The notes under the pieces were generated by a model that was not told the DNA's origin, did not search any database, and was given only the letters and a program-made list of their open reading frames with translations. Below are positions 1 to 6,396 of a stretch of 6,427 nucleotides of DNA, in pieces. The stretch comes from Methanobacterium sp. (GTDB lineage Archaea > Methanobacteriota > Methanobacteria > Methanobacteriales > Methanobacteriaceae): positions 1-6,427 of the forward strand of contig JAHRFX010000118.1 in assembly GCA_019084405.1 (NCBI GenBank), given 5' to 3'. Made by a program: the position numbers and the translations under genes. Positions within the stretch are counted from its first letter, which is position 1, and each line of letters opens with the position of its first letter.

Positions 1-215
1 AAAACCTCTTTATTTAAATATTTATAAAAAACCTTTTAACAATAAAATTCATTTTATTTTAGTGGTATTAAGATGGATTTGCTTATATTTTTATTAAAGA
101 TTATCCCTTCTGTAGGGATAAATAAAAATATAAGCAAATCCATCTTAATACCACTAAAATAAAATGAATTTTATTGTTAAAAGGTTTTTTATAAATATTT
201 AAATAAAGAGGTTTT
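1..215. repeat. Long perfect inverted repeat (95-bp arms) upstream of cobQ
   Basis: Positions 1-95 are the exact reverse complement of 121-215, with no mismatch found by eye; paired positions sum to 216. The 25-nt centre contains a second hairpin, TATCCCT (102-108) and AGGGATA (114-120), with a 5-nt loop TCTGT. That leaves AAAGAT (96-101) as a one-sided bulge. The arms are AT-rich and I see no coding potential or transposase. The right arm ends two bases before the cobQ ATG and contains its ribosome binding site; the left arm is a mirrored copy pointing off the left edge. The repeat may extend further left than the window shows. It could be a real duplication, a MITE-like element, or a fold-back artefact at a contig end. 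The repeat itself is certain; its origin is not. Confidence 0.97.
188..212 (+). promoter_or_regulatory. TATA-like element and ribosome binding site of cobQ
   Basis: GAGGT at 208-212 lies 5 nt before the ATG at 218 and matches part of the archaeal Shine-Dalgarno sequence, which supports this start codon. TTTATAAATA at 188-197 is the best TATA-like match nearby. If it were the promoter, transcription would begin at about the start codon and leave out the ribosome binding site. A promoter further upstream, such as the A/T-rich stretch at 121-132, is therefore also possible. Both elements lie in the right arm of the inverted repeat and are mirrored in the left arm. Confidence 0.5.
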
Positions 216-217
216 CA

Positions 218-1756
218 ATGTCTCAATCAAATTCCAAGTGCATTATGGTCCAGGGAACATCCTCCAATGCAGGTAAGAGCATCATGGTGGCTGCTTTATG
301 CCGCATATACTCCCGCAGGGGTTACAGGGTTACTCCCTTCAAATCGCAAAACATGTCTTTGAATTCTTATACCACTGAAGAAAACACAGAAATAGCTATA
401 GCTCAGGTTTTGCAGGCAGAAGCCGCAGGATTGGAACCTTCCCACCATATGAACCCTGTTCTTCTAAAACCTAAAGAAGATTTCATATCCCAGGTAATTG
501 TGCATGGTAAGCCAGCAGGGGACATGAATTTCTACGAATATCAACAAAATTTCAGAGACCAGGCCCTGGAAGCTATTTCAGAGTCTTTAGAATATTTAAA
601 GAATGAATATGATTTAATATTCATAGAAGGTGCTGGTTCTCCCGCAGAAATTAATATGAGGGATAAAGACCTTGCCAACATGGAAATTGCTCATTTGGCT
701 GATGCCCATGTAATACTTGTGGCAGATATTGATCGCGGTGGTGTTTTTGCATCAATAGCCGGTACATTTTCACTTTTAGATGAAAAAGACCGCACTAGAA
801 TTAAAGCTGTGGTAATTAATAAATTCAGAGGTAATCTGGATATTTTAATGCCCGGTATTCACCAGATTGAAAAAATTATAGGTGTTCCCGTCCTGGGGGT
901 TCTACCCTATGATCATAGCCTTAAACTACCTGAAGAAGATTCAGCATCACTTTCTGAGAGAAAATACAGAGGAAATGGAGATATAACTATAGGAGTTATG
1001 CGTTTACCTCGAATATCTAACTTTACTGACCTGGATCCACTGGAATATGAACCAGGTATTGGATTGAAGCTAATTGAAATAGGGGATAAGATAGGAAATA
1101 TAGATGCACTTATAATTCCCGGTACCAGGAACACAGTAAATGATATAATAGCACTAAATCAAGCTGGTTTTTCTGATGAAATCAGAGAATTATCTAAAAA
1201 AATCCCCATTATTGGTATTTGCGGTGGTTATCAAATGTTGGGAAATGAAATAATTGATGAAACCCTGAAAGAATCTAAACATGGATCTGTAAAGGGTCTG
1301 GAGCTTTTAGATATCATAACTTATTTTGGAAAGGTTCCCAAGATAATAACCCGTAGCCAGGGCCTTTTAATAAATAAGGGTTTCCTGAAAGATATGCCGC
1401 CTGAAACCATAACCGGATATGAATTGCATGAGGGTATCACTGAGATAAACGATACTGAGCCTCTATTAAAGATTATTAAAGGGTGCGGTAATACTCTTGA
1501 ATCTGGTTATGATGGTGCTATACAGGGTAATGTAATGGGCACCTATTTCCATGGAATATTTCACAACTATTATTTCAGAAGGACCTTTACTGATTACCTG
1601 CGAGATAAAAAAGGATTGAGAAAATTAGGATTTGGAGAAGACCCCTTTAAAAATAGTAATCAGTTTTCAATTGATAGATTAGCAGAAATAGTAGAAAACA
1701 ACATGGATATGGAATTTGTGGATAAAATGGTTTTAGATAATATAAAAAAGGATTAA
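218..1756 (+). CDS. cobQ: Cobyric acid synthase (CobQ/CbiP), glutamine-hydrolysing
   Basis: This cytoplasmic enzyme uses ATP and glutamine to amidate the b, d, e and g side chains of adenosylcobyrinic acid a,c-diamide, giving adenosylcobyric acid for corrinoid cofactors. At 512 residues it is full length for the family. The N-terminal dethiobiotin-synthetase-like ATPase domain (about 8-235) has a P-loop GTSSNAGKS at 13-21, the PFKSQNMSLNS segment at 40-50, EGAGSPAEIN at 137-146 and DIDRGGVFAS at 170-179. The C-terminal class I glutamine amidotransferase domain (about 255-450) has GICGGYQMLG at 333-342 with nucleophile Cys335, GYELHEG at 400-406 and GTYFHGIF at 441-448 with the likely catalytic His445. 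The start is supported by GAGGT 5 nt upstream. No other cobalamin gene is present, so it appears to stand alone here. In methanogens the product would feed the corrinoid of the Mtr methyltransferase. The family call is firm. Confidence 0.97.
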   Translation: MSQSNSKCIMVQGTSSNAGKSIMVAALCRIYSRRGYRVTPFKSQNMSLNSYTTEENTEIAIAQVLQAEAAGLEPSHHMNPVLLKPKEDFISQVIVHGKPAGDMNFYEYQQNFRDQALEAISESLEYLKNEYDLIFIEGAGSPAEINMRDKDLANMEIAHLADAHVILVADIDRGGVFASIAGTFSLLDEKDRTRIKAVVINKFRGNLDILMPGIHQIEKIIGVPVLGVLPYDHSLKLPEEDSASLSERKYRGNGDITIGVMRLPRISNFTDLDPLEYEPGIGLKLIEIGDKIGNIDALIIPGTRNTVNDIIALNQAGFSDEIRELSKKIPIIGICGGYQMLGNEIIDETLKESKHGSVKGLELLDIITYFGKVPKIITRSQGLLINKGFLKDMPPETITGYELHEGITEINDTEPLLKIIKGCGNTLESGYDGAIQGNVMGTYFHGIFHNYYFRRTFTDYLRDKKGLRKLGFGEDPFKNSNQFSIDRLAEIVENNMDMEFVDKMVLDNIKKD

Positions 1757-1778
1757 TGATATTTTATCCTATTTTTTT
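1749..1778 (+). terminator. Terminator-like stem and T7 run after cobQ
   Basis: AGGAT at 1749-1753 can pair with ATCCT at 1766-1770, and seven T's follow at 1772-1778. The stem overlaps the cobQ stop codon and is weak. Archaeal transcription can stop at T-rich tracts alone, so the T run is the more convincing part. Confidence 0.5.
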
Positions 1779-1802
1779 GGATACAGTTGATTGATTTCAT
1801 AG

Positions 1803-1816
1803 AAAAAATAAAAAAA
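1803..1816 (-). terminator. T-rich terminator tract of the permease gene
   Basis: Read on the minus strand, this stretch is T7-A-T6, 38 nt beyond the permease stop codon. It fits the T-rich intrinsic terminators of archaea. It lies between two convergent genes, with the cobQ terminator just beyond it on the other strand. I see no strong stem-loop in front of it. Confidence 0.5.
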
Positions 1817-1853
1817 TGAATTATTAGTCACCGGGTTCTAATCCATTAACCCT

Positions 1854-3227
1854 TTATGTACCTAAAAATGGTTGGGCCAGGGTGAATATTACCATAATGG
1901 TCAATATTATCCCGATTATAACCAGGGGAACTCCTGCTTTTGCAATTTCTTTTAATTTAACATATCCTGTTCCATAGGCCATGGCTACTGTGGGATCGGC
2001 CATAGGCAGTATATAAGACAAAGAGCATGCTATGGCCACAGGAACAGCATAGGTTCCAATAGCCAGACCCTGAGAATTGGCCAGAGTAACTGAAAGAGGT
2101 ATTAAAATAGCAGATAGGGCTATATTGGACATTATCTGAGTTATGATAACTGCCACCAGCATTAAAACTACGGTTATAAGTAGCACGGATGGATCAGAAC
2201 CCAGCATGGAAACAATGTCCTTAATTAACCATTCAGCTGCACCAGTATTAAGTAAAGCTGCCCCCAGAGATAGTGCTCCTCCAAAGAATATTATTAATCC
2301 CCAGTCCACATTTTTCTGGGCATCTCTCCAATTCACGATTCCAGAGAAGAAGAATAAAACCGCACCCATAAGGGCCACTGAATAGCTATCAATTCCCGTT
2401 AAACCAGTGGTAACCCATAATGAAATGGTAAATAATAGAATAGCAATACTTATTTTTTCATCCCGGGATAGAACACCAAGTTTGTCCAGCATATCTGTTA
2501 TAGTGTTATCCCCTCCCACAATACCCTTAACTTCCGAGGGGAAAATCACACCCAATAATTTCCAGATAATAATCATTAATGCAATGGCCAGGGGAAATCC
2601 AAATACCATCCAATTTACAAAAGGAATACCAGTATAGGCTGCAGCCATCAGGTTGGGAGCAGTTCCAATTTGAGTTCCAAACCCTCCTGCCAGTGATCCA
2701 AATGATGCCCCCAGGACCATGGCCTTGGCATAGTTACTTTTTCCATTATGAGGTTCTTCACACCCCATTAAACTGATTATTTCTTTAATTATAGGTAAGA
2801 GCATTGCAAAAGCAACTACATTCTCAATCCAGGCTGAAAGAATACCTGATGAAAAGACACTTACAAACAATCCCCGGCTGGAAGAAGTCCCTAATTTAGA
2901 AAGCATTAGATAGGTTAAACGCTGGGTCAGGCCACTTTTTCGAATGGCCTCGGCAATAATAAAACCCCCAATCATTAAAAATAGTATGGGATTGGCAAAT
3001 CCAATCACTGCATCAGGAAAACTGGCAACTCCAATAATAGGTTGAATAAATAGTATAATTAAAGAGGTTACTGCCAGGTGGGCAGCTTCAGTAGCCCACA
3101 TTATCACGGCAAAGGTGAGTAATGCAATAGCAGCATGGCCAGAAAAGCTTAAACCAGGCAAAGGAAAAATCATCACCAGTATGGCTACAATTATAGCCAG
3201 TGGTAAACCTATTTTTTTTATATTCAT
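1854..3227 (-). CDS. SLC13/DASS-family anion permease, substrate unknown
   Basis: This is a 457-residue, strongly hydrophobic membrane protein with roughly a dozen helical segments, the usual size for the divalent anion:sodium symporter (DASS/SLC13) family. Relatives carry dicarboxylates, citrate or sulfate. Family landmarks are GGFGTQIGTAPN at 181-192, a helix-breaking SNT-type motif in each half (ENV at 135-137, SNI at 367-369), each followed by an LP or IP turn, and the C-terminal SYILPMADP segment at 404-412. Both SNT motifs are altered: the first Ser is Glu135, and the two Thr are Val137 and Ile369. By eye alignment with VcINDY, these positions help form the sodium and carboxylate sites. 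Substrate and coupling ion therefore cannot be assigned from relatives. The start is supported by AAGGAG 6 nt upstream and a perfect box A further back. It is monocistronic and convergent with cobQ. The family call is good; the substrate is unknown. Confidence 0.88.
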   Translation of the reverse strand: MNIKKIGLPLAIIVAILVMIFPLPGLSFSGHAAIALLTFAVIMWATEAAHLAVTSLIILFIQPIIGVASFPDAVIGFANPILFLMIGGFIIAEAIRKSGLTQRLTYLMLSKLGTSSSRGLFVSVFSSGILSAWIENVVAFAMLLPIIKEIISLMGCEEPHNGKSNYAKAMVLGASFGSLAGGFGTQIGTAPNLMAAAYTGIPFVNWMVFGFPLAIALMIIIWKLLGVIFPSEVKGIVGGDNTITDMLDKLGVLSRDEKISIAILLFTISLWVTTGLTGIDSYSVALMGAVLFFFSGIVNWRDAQKNVDWGLIIFFGGALSLGAALLNTGAAEWLIKDIVSMLGSDPSVLLITVVLMLVAVIITQIMSNIALSAILIPLSVTLANSQGLAIGTYAVPVAIACSLSYILPMADPTVAMAYGTGYVKLKEIAKAGVPLVIIGIILTIMVIFTLAQPFLGT

Positions 3228-3233
3228 TTTTCG

Positions 3234-3239
3234 CTCCTT
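3234..3239 (-). promoter_or_regulatory. Ribosome binding site of the permease gene
   Basis: On the minus strand AAGGAG lies 6 nt before the ATG at 3227-3225. It is a strong Shine-Dalgarno match and fixes the start codon. Confidence 0.8.
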
Positions 3240-3294
3240 GAGATTAAAACCTATGAATTATAATGACTTCATTTTAAATAATATTTTAAATCAG

Positions 3295-3302
3295 TATATA
3301 AA
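3295..3302 (-). promoter_or_regulatory. Box A (TATA) promoter of the permease gene
   Basis: The minus strand reads TTTATATA here, an exact match to the methanogen box A. Transcription would start about 22-25 nt downstream, near 3270-3273, leaving a leader of about 45 nt that includes the ribosome binding site. This promoter and the tRNA promoter at 3416-3423 point away from each other across a shared AT-rich spacer. Confidence 0.6.
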
Positions 3303-3415
3303 TTTAATCAATTTAATAAAGCAGACTTAATAATTGCTGTTATTTTAATTATATAAATAGAATTTTAATTGATTTTTACCTCTTATTCATAAATATGGAA
3401 ATGTTTACCTAAAAC

Positions 3416-3448
3416 TTTATATACGATGAACTCAAATCATGGTATGCA
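3416..3448 (+). promoter_or_regulatory. Promoter of the tRNA-Gly pair (box A and box B)
   Basis: TTTATATA at 3416-3423 is an exact box A. TGCA at 3445-3448 lies about 22 nt further on and fits the box B initiator of methanogen stable-RNA genes. Transcription would begin near 3446, giving a leader of only about 9 nt before the first tRNA. Confidence 0.75.
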
Positions 3449-3454
3449 CTATAT

Positions 3455-3604
<150 letters not shown>

Positions 3605-3778
3605 TTATTAGGATTTTAATTGTAGAAATTATTGTTATGCATTGTTAAATTGATTTTAAAGTAGTAATCTATTGCTAATGATTTTATTATAATAAAGAAA
3701 TTTTATTTATAAATATTTAATTTTTAAGATAATTTGATTTAATACAGAATTATGAAATTTTAATATGATGATTAATTA

Positions 3779-3826
3779 GTATCATTAACCCTTATTTATT
3801 TAAGGGAAAACTTATTAGAGTGATAC
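3779..3826. repeat. Nested palindrome, possible operator or hairpin
   Basis: The outer arms GTATCA (3779-3784) and TGATAC (3821-3826) are perfect complements. Inside them CCCTTA (3789-3794) pairs with TAAGGG (3801-3806) around a 6-nt loop. It lies about 115-160 nt before the HMG-CoA synthase start, so it could be a regulator site or an RNA hairpin. Short palindromes also arise by chance in AT-rich DNA. Confidence 0.4.
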
Positions 3827-3926
3827 CAGAAAAATGGAACTAATTATTTTAAGGAAGATTAGATTTAAAATTTTTTTAAACAAAAATTAGCTTAACTAAA
3901 AAAAAATAATCAATTAATTATACCAT

Positions 3927-3930
3927 GGTG
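3927..3930 (+). promoter_or_regulatory. Ribosome binding site of the HMG-CoA synthase gene
   Basis: GGTG, followed by TGAT, lies 9 nt before the ATG at 3940 and is an imperfect match to the archaeal GGTGAT-type Shine-Dalgarno sequence. An upstream in-frame ATG at 3925 is closed two codons later by TGA (3931-3933), so 3940 is the first usable ATG. Confidence 0.5.
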
Positions 3931-3939
3931 TGATGTTAA

Positions 3940-4980
3940 ATGGCAGGAATTGTTGGATATGGGGTCTACGTACCTTCATATAGAATAAAAGTAGAAGAAA
4001 TAGCTCGTGTGTGGGGTGACGATCCTCAAGCAATCTCCCGAGGTTTAGTTGTGCAGGAAAAGTCTGTACCTGCTCCTGACGAGGATACTGCTACTATATC
4101 AGTAGAAGCATCCAGATATGCTTTAAAAAGAGCGGTTATTGACCCTAAAAGAATAGGGGCAGTTTATGTAGGGTCTGAATCTCACCCTTACGCCGTAAAG
4201 CCTACAGCTACTATTGTAGCTGAAGCAGTAGATGCTGCACCTCATTTAACAGCAGCTGACATGGAATTTGCCTGTAAAGCAGGTACAGCAGGTATGCAAG
4301 CATGTATGGGATTAGTAGATTCAAATATAGTAGAATATGGGCTGGCAGTAGGAGCAGACACTGCTCAAGGAGCTCCAGGGGATGCTTTAGAATATACTGC
4401 TTCTGCAGGAGGGGCTGCTTACATCATTGGTAAAAAAGAAACCATTGCAGATATTGATTTCACCTGCAGCTATACCACAGATACTCCTGATTTTTACCGA
4501 AGGGAAGGAATGCCCTACCCAAGGCATGGAGGTAGATTTACCGGAGTTCCTGCATACTTTAAACATGTTATTGCGGCATCAAATGAAATGTTTGATAAGA
4601 TGGGTACTGATGCATCCAGTTACGATTACGCTGTTTTCCACCAGCCCAATGGTAAGTTTTATCTAAAAGCAGCTAAAAAACTGGGTTTCAATAAAGAACA
4701 GGTCCAACATGGTCTTTTAACTCCAGTCATTGGAAATACTTATTCCGGTGCCACACCCCTGGGACTTGCCGCTATTCTGGATGTAGCACAAGCCGGTGAT
4801 AAAATACTGGCTGTATCGTATGGATCAGGGGCAGGTAGTGATGCATTTAGCATTACAGTTAATGATAAAATTGAAGAAAGACGGGATCTGGCCCCTAAAG
4901 TTCAAGATATGATAGAAACGAAGTGCTATGTTGACTATGCACTTTATGCTAAATTTAAAGATAAGTTGAAAATGGCTTAA
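3940..4980 (+). CDS. Hydroxymethylglutaryl-CoA synthase, archaeal type
   Basis: The enzyme condenses acetyl-CoA with acetoacetyl-CoA to give HMG-CoA, committing carbon to the mevalonate pathway that makes archaeal lipid isoprenoids. It acts in the cytoplasm. The 346-residue length matches archaeal forms, which are shorter than eukaryotic ones. The thiolase-fold catalytic residues are visible: Glu80 in GSESHPYAVKP (78-88), nucleophile Cys112 in EFACKAGTAG (109-118) and His234 in FHQPNGKF (233-240). The GNTYSGATPLGLAAILD segment (265-281) forms part of the substrate site. The N terminus MAGIVGYGVYVPSYRI is typical of the family. The thiolase supplying acetoacetyl-CoA follows after only 10 nt. 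In methanogens of known structure the two enzymes form a channelling complex with a DUF35 protein, which is not seen here. The start is set by a modest ribosome binding site and an upstream stop. The call is firm. Confidence 0.96.
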   Translation: MAGIVGYGVYVPSYRIKVEEIARVWGDDPQAISRGLVVQEKSVPAPDEDTATISVEASRYALKRAVIDPKRIGAVYVGSESHPYAVKPTATIVAEAVDAAPHLTAADMEFACKAGTAGMQACMGLVDSNIVEYGLAVGADTAQGAPGDALEYTASAGGAAYIIGKKETIADIDFTCSYTTDTPDFYRREGMPYPRHGGRFTGVPAYFKHVIAASNEMFDKMGTDASSYDYAVFHQPNGKFYLKAAKKLGFNKEQVQHGLLTPVIGNTYSGATPLGLAAILDVAQAGDKILAVSYGSGAGSDAFSITVNDKIEERRDLAPKVQDMIETKCYVDYALYAKFKDKLKMA

Positions 4981-4990
4981 GGGGATTATC

Positions 4991-6142
4991 ATGAGAGATG
5001 TTGCAATAATTGGAGTATCACAAACAAAATTTGGAGAATTATGGGATGTTTCCTTCCGGGACATGATTACTGATGCTGGTTTAGGGGCGATTAAAGACGC
5101 CACTATAGAGGGAGGGGACCTGGAAGCGATGTATGTGGGAAATATGTCCGCAGGTCTTTTTGTTAATCAGGAACACATAGCTTCTCTTATAGCAGATCAT
5201 GCTGGTTTAACACCTATACCCTGTGCTCGTGTAGAAGCAGCATGTGCATCAGGAGGCCTGGCGTTAAGAAACGGTATAATGGCAGTAGCTTCTGGATACC
5301 ATGACATTGTTATTTCCGCTGGTGTGGAGAAGATGACTGATGTGGTTGATCCCACCCCGGCTATTGCCACTGCTTCTGATCAGGAATGGGAAGCCCAACA
5401 AGGTGTGACTTTCCCTTCACTTTATGCCATGATGGCCCGCAGGCATATGCATGAATATGGAACCACCAGGGAACAGTTAGCCATGGTTTCAGTGATAAAC
5501 CATGAAAATGCAGCTAAAAACCCCCGGGCTCAATTTCCCATGAAAATAACTGTGGATCAGGTAATGAATTCCACCATGGTTGCAGACCCTTTAAGGTTAC
5601 TGGATTGTTCCCCTATTTCTGATGGGGCTGCAGCTGCCATATTATGTCCTGCAGAAGATGCTAAAAAGTACACTGACACCCCCATTTATGTGAAGGCATC
5701 TACACAGGCTTCGGGTTCACTGGCACTACATGATCGTAAGAGTATCACCGCCATTGATGCCACCGTCCACGCAGCTAAAAAGGCATTTAAAATAGCTAAA
5801 GTTACACCTAAAGATATTGACACCATAGAAGTGCATGATTGCTTTAGTATAAATGGTATTTTAGCCATAGAAGATATAGGATTTGTGGAAAAAGGAAAAG
5901 GAGGGATGGCTGTTGAAGAGGGTATGACCCGTCTTGATGGTGAAATACCAGTAAATCCTTCAGGAGGTTTAAAAGCTAGAGGTCATCCCTTAGGTGCAAC
6001 TGGTATTGCTCAGGCAGCCGAAATTGTATGGCAACTCAGAGGAGAAGCAGGTAAACGCCAGGTAGAAGGTGCCGAAGTAGGTATGACCCACAATATTGGT
6101 GGAACTGGTGGAACTGCCGCTATCCACATACTATCCCAGTAA
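4991..6142 (+). CDS. Acetyl-CoA C-acetyltransferase (SCP-x-like thiolase)
   Basis: This thiolase condenses two acetyl-CoA to acetoacetyl-CoA, the substrate of the HMG-CoA synthase encoded just upstream; annotation pipelines often label such proteins lipid-transfer or thiolase-domain proteins. It is 383 residues long, normal for the family. The nucleophile is Cys85 in VEAACASGG (81-89). HDCF at 282-285 supplies a histidine and cysteine near the active site. His332 lies in NPSGGLKARGHPLGATG (322-338). The C terminus has HNIGGTGG (367-374) in place of the CxG motif of classical biosynthetic thiolases, which is normal for the SCP-x-like group. GGGGAT immediately after the synthase stop serves as the ribosome binding site, with ATG at 4991, so the two genes are surely one operon. 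It likely acts bound to the synthase. Acetoacetyl-CoA formation is inferred from context and family; physical assembly is known only from relatives. Confidence 0.94.
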   Translation: MRDVAIIGVSQTKFGELWDVSFRDMITDAGLGAIKDATIEGGDLEAMYVGNMSAGLFVNQEHIASLIADHAGLTPIPCARVEAACASGGLALRNGIMAVASGYHDIVISAGVEKMTDVVDPTPAIATASDQEWEAQQGVTFPSLYAMMARRHMHEYGTTREQLAMVSVINHENAAKNPRAQFPMKITVDQVMNSTMVADPLRLLDCSPISDGAAAAILCPAEDAKKYTDTPIYVKASTQASGSLALHDRKSITAIDATVHAAKKAFKIAKVTPKDIDTIEVHDCFSINGILAIEDIGFVEKGKGGMAVEEGMTRLDGEIPVNPSGGLKARGHPLGATGIAQAAEIVWQLRGEAGKRQVEGAEVGMTHNIGGTGGTAAIHILSQ

Positions 6143-6170
6143 AATCCAAAAAAAGTTTTACCTGAAACAT

Positions 6171-6186
6171 TATTTTTATTTTTATT
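6171..6186 (+). terminator. T-rich terminator tract after the thiolase gene
   Basis: Two T5 runs (6173-6177 and 6179-6183) follow within about 40 nt of the thiolase stop codon, with no clear stem-loop. This fits a T-tract archaeal terminator and suggests that the operon ends after two genes. Confidence 0.55.
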
Positions 6187-6291
6187 ATAGTAATCGACTT
6201 AACTTTTGAAAATATATTTTTTTTATCCAGTTTTCTGTATACGTTTTTTGTTTTATTTCGACATAATATTGGGTTTAATTTAGGAGAAGGT

Positions 6292-6366
6292 GTGGGTAAA
6301 AATATCAATTTAATGTTTAAAAGTTTAGCAAATTTTTTAGTTATTTTGGATTTATGGGCTGAATAG
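6292..6366 (+). CDS. Possible 24-residue small protein (hypothetical)
   Basis: A GTG at 6292 opens a 24-codon frame ending in TAG at 6364-6366. AGGAG at 6282-6286 lies 5 nt before it, and AAGGTG overlaps the start, so the ribosome binding site is better than that of the HMG-CoA synthase gene. The product would begin (M/V)GKNINLMFKSLANFL and end LDLWAE: a short basic N terminus, a hydrophobic middle and an acidic end, which could be one amphipathic or membrane-associated helix. A T8 run follows the stop at 6389-6396. I recognise no family. It does not resemble the start of a DUF35 protein. It may be chance; a frame this short in AT-rich DNA is weak evidence on its own. Confidence 0.3.
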   Translation: MGKNINLMFKSLANFLVILDLWAE

Positions 6367-6388
6367 TTATATAAAACAATGACAATCC

Positions 6389-6396
6389 TTTTTTTT
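6389..6396 (+). terminator. T8 run, possible terminator
   Basis: Eight T's follow the small ORF by about 22 nt and are flanked by ATCC (6385-6388) and GGAT (6401-6404), which can pair weakly around them. It could end a short transcript carrying the small ORF, or be ordinary AT-rich sequence. Confidence 0.3.

Larger units (their letters stand above)
3605..3939. other. AT-rich intergenic region before the mevalonate operon
   Basis: This 335-nt stretch holds no convincing gene. No strong T-run follows the tRNAs; the nearest is TTTT at 3613-3616. TTTATAAATATTTAA at 3706-3720 is the same 15-mer as in the cobQ upstream arm. A nested palindrome occupies 3779-3826. An A/T-rich stretch at 3862-3880 and an A9 run at 3898-3906 lie where an operon promoter and leader would be expected, but I cannot pick a clear TATA box. 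Confidence 0.6.

Noticed and set aside
1..215. A CRISPR repeat or a transposon end
   Set aside because: There are only two copies, in inverted orientation, with no spacers. No transposase is in the window; a transposase-less element remains possible but unsupported.
1..217. A cobalamin riboswitch in front of cobQ
   Set aside because: I see no conserved B12-box sequence or multi-branched fold; the region is explained by one long inverted repeat.
1829..1850. CCGGGTTCTAATCC, which resembles a tRNA T arm and could suggest a tRNA remnant or attachment site
   Set aside because: The 3' half does not pair with CCGGG, there is no acceptor stem, and no integrase or second copy is visible.
3834..3890. 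An 18-codon ORF starting ATG at 3834, with GTGAT at 3820-3824 upstream
   Set aside because: The peptide is a run of Ile, Lys, Arg, Phe and Leu as expected from random AT-rich DNA, and the ribosome binding site is weak and distant.
4825..5103. A 92-codon minus-strand frame across the synthase-thiolase junction
   Set aside because: It is antisense to two well-supported catalytic genes and shows no recognisable family motif.
6085..6142. Thiolase C terminus lacks the classical catalytic cysteine motif
   Set aside because: HNIGGTGG in its place is normal for SCP-x-like archaeal thiolases, so it is not evidence of an inactive enzyme.
6120..6308. A 62-codon minus-strand frame overlapping the thiolase 3' end
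   Set aside because: It has no ribosome binding site, overlaps a firm gene and its terminator, and has a low-complexity Lys/Ile composition.
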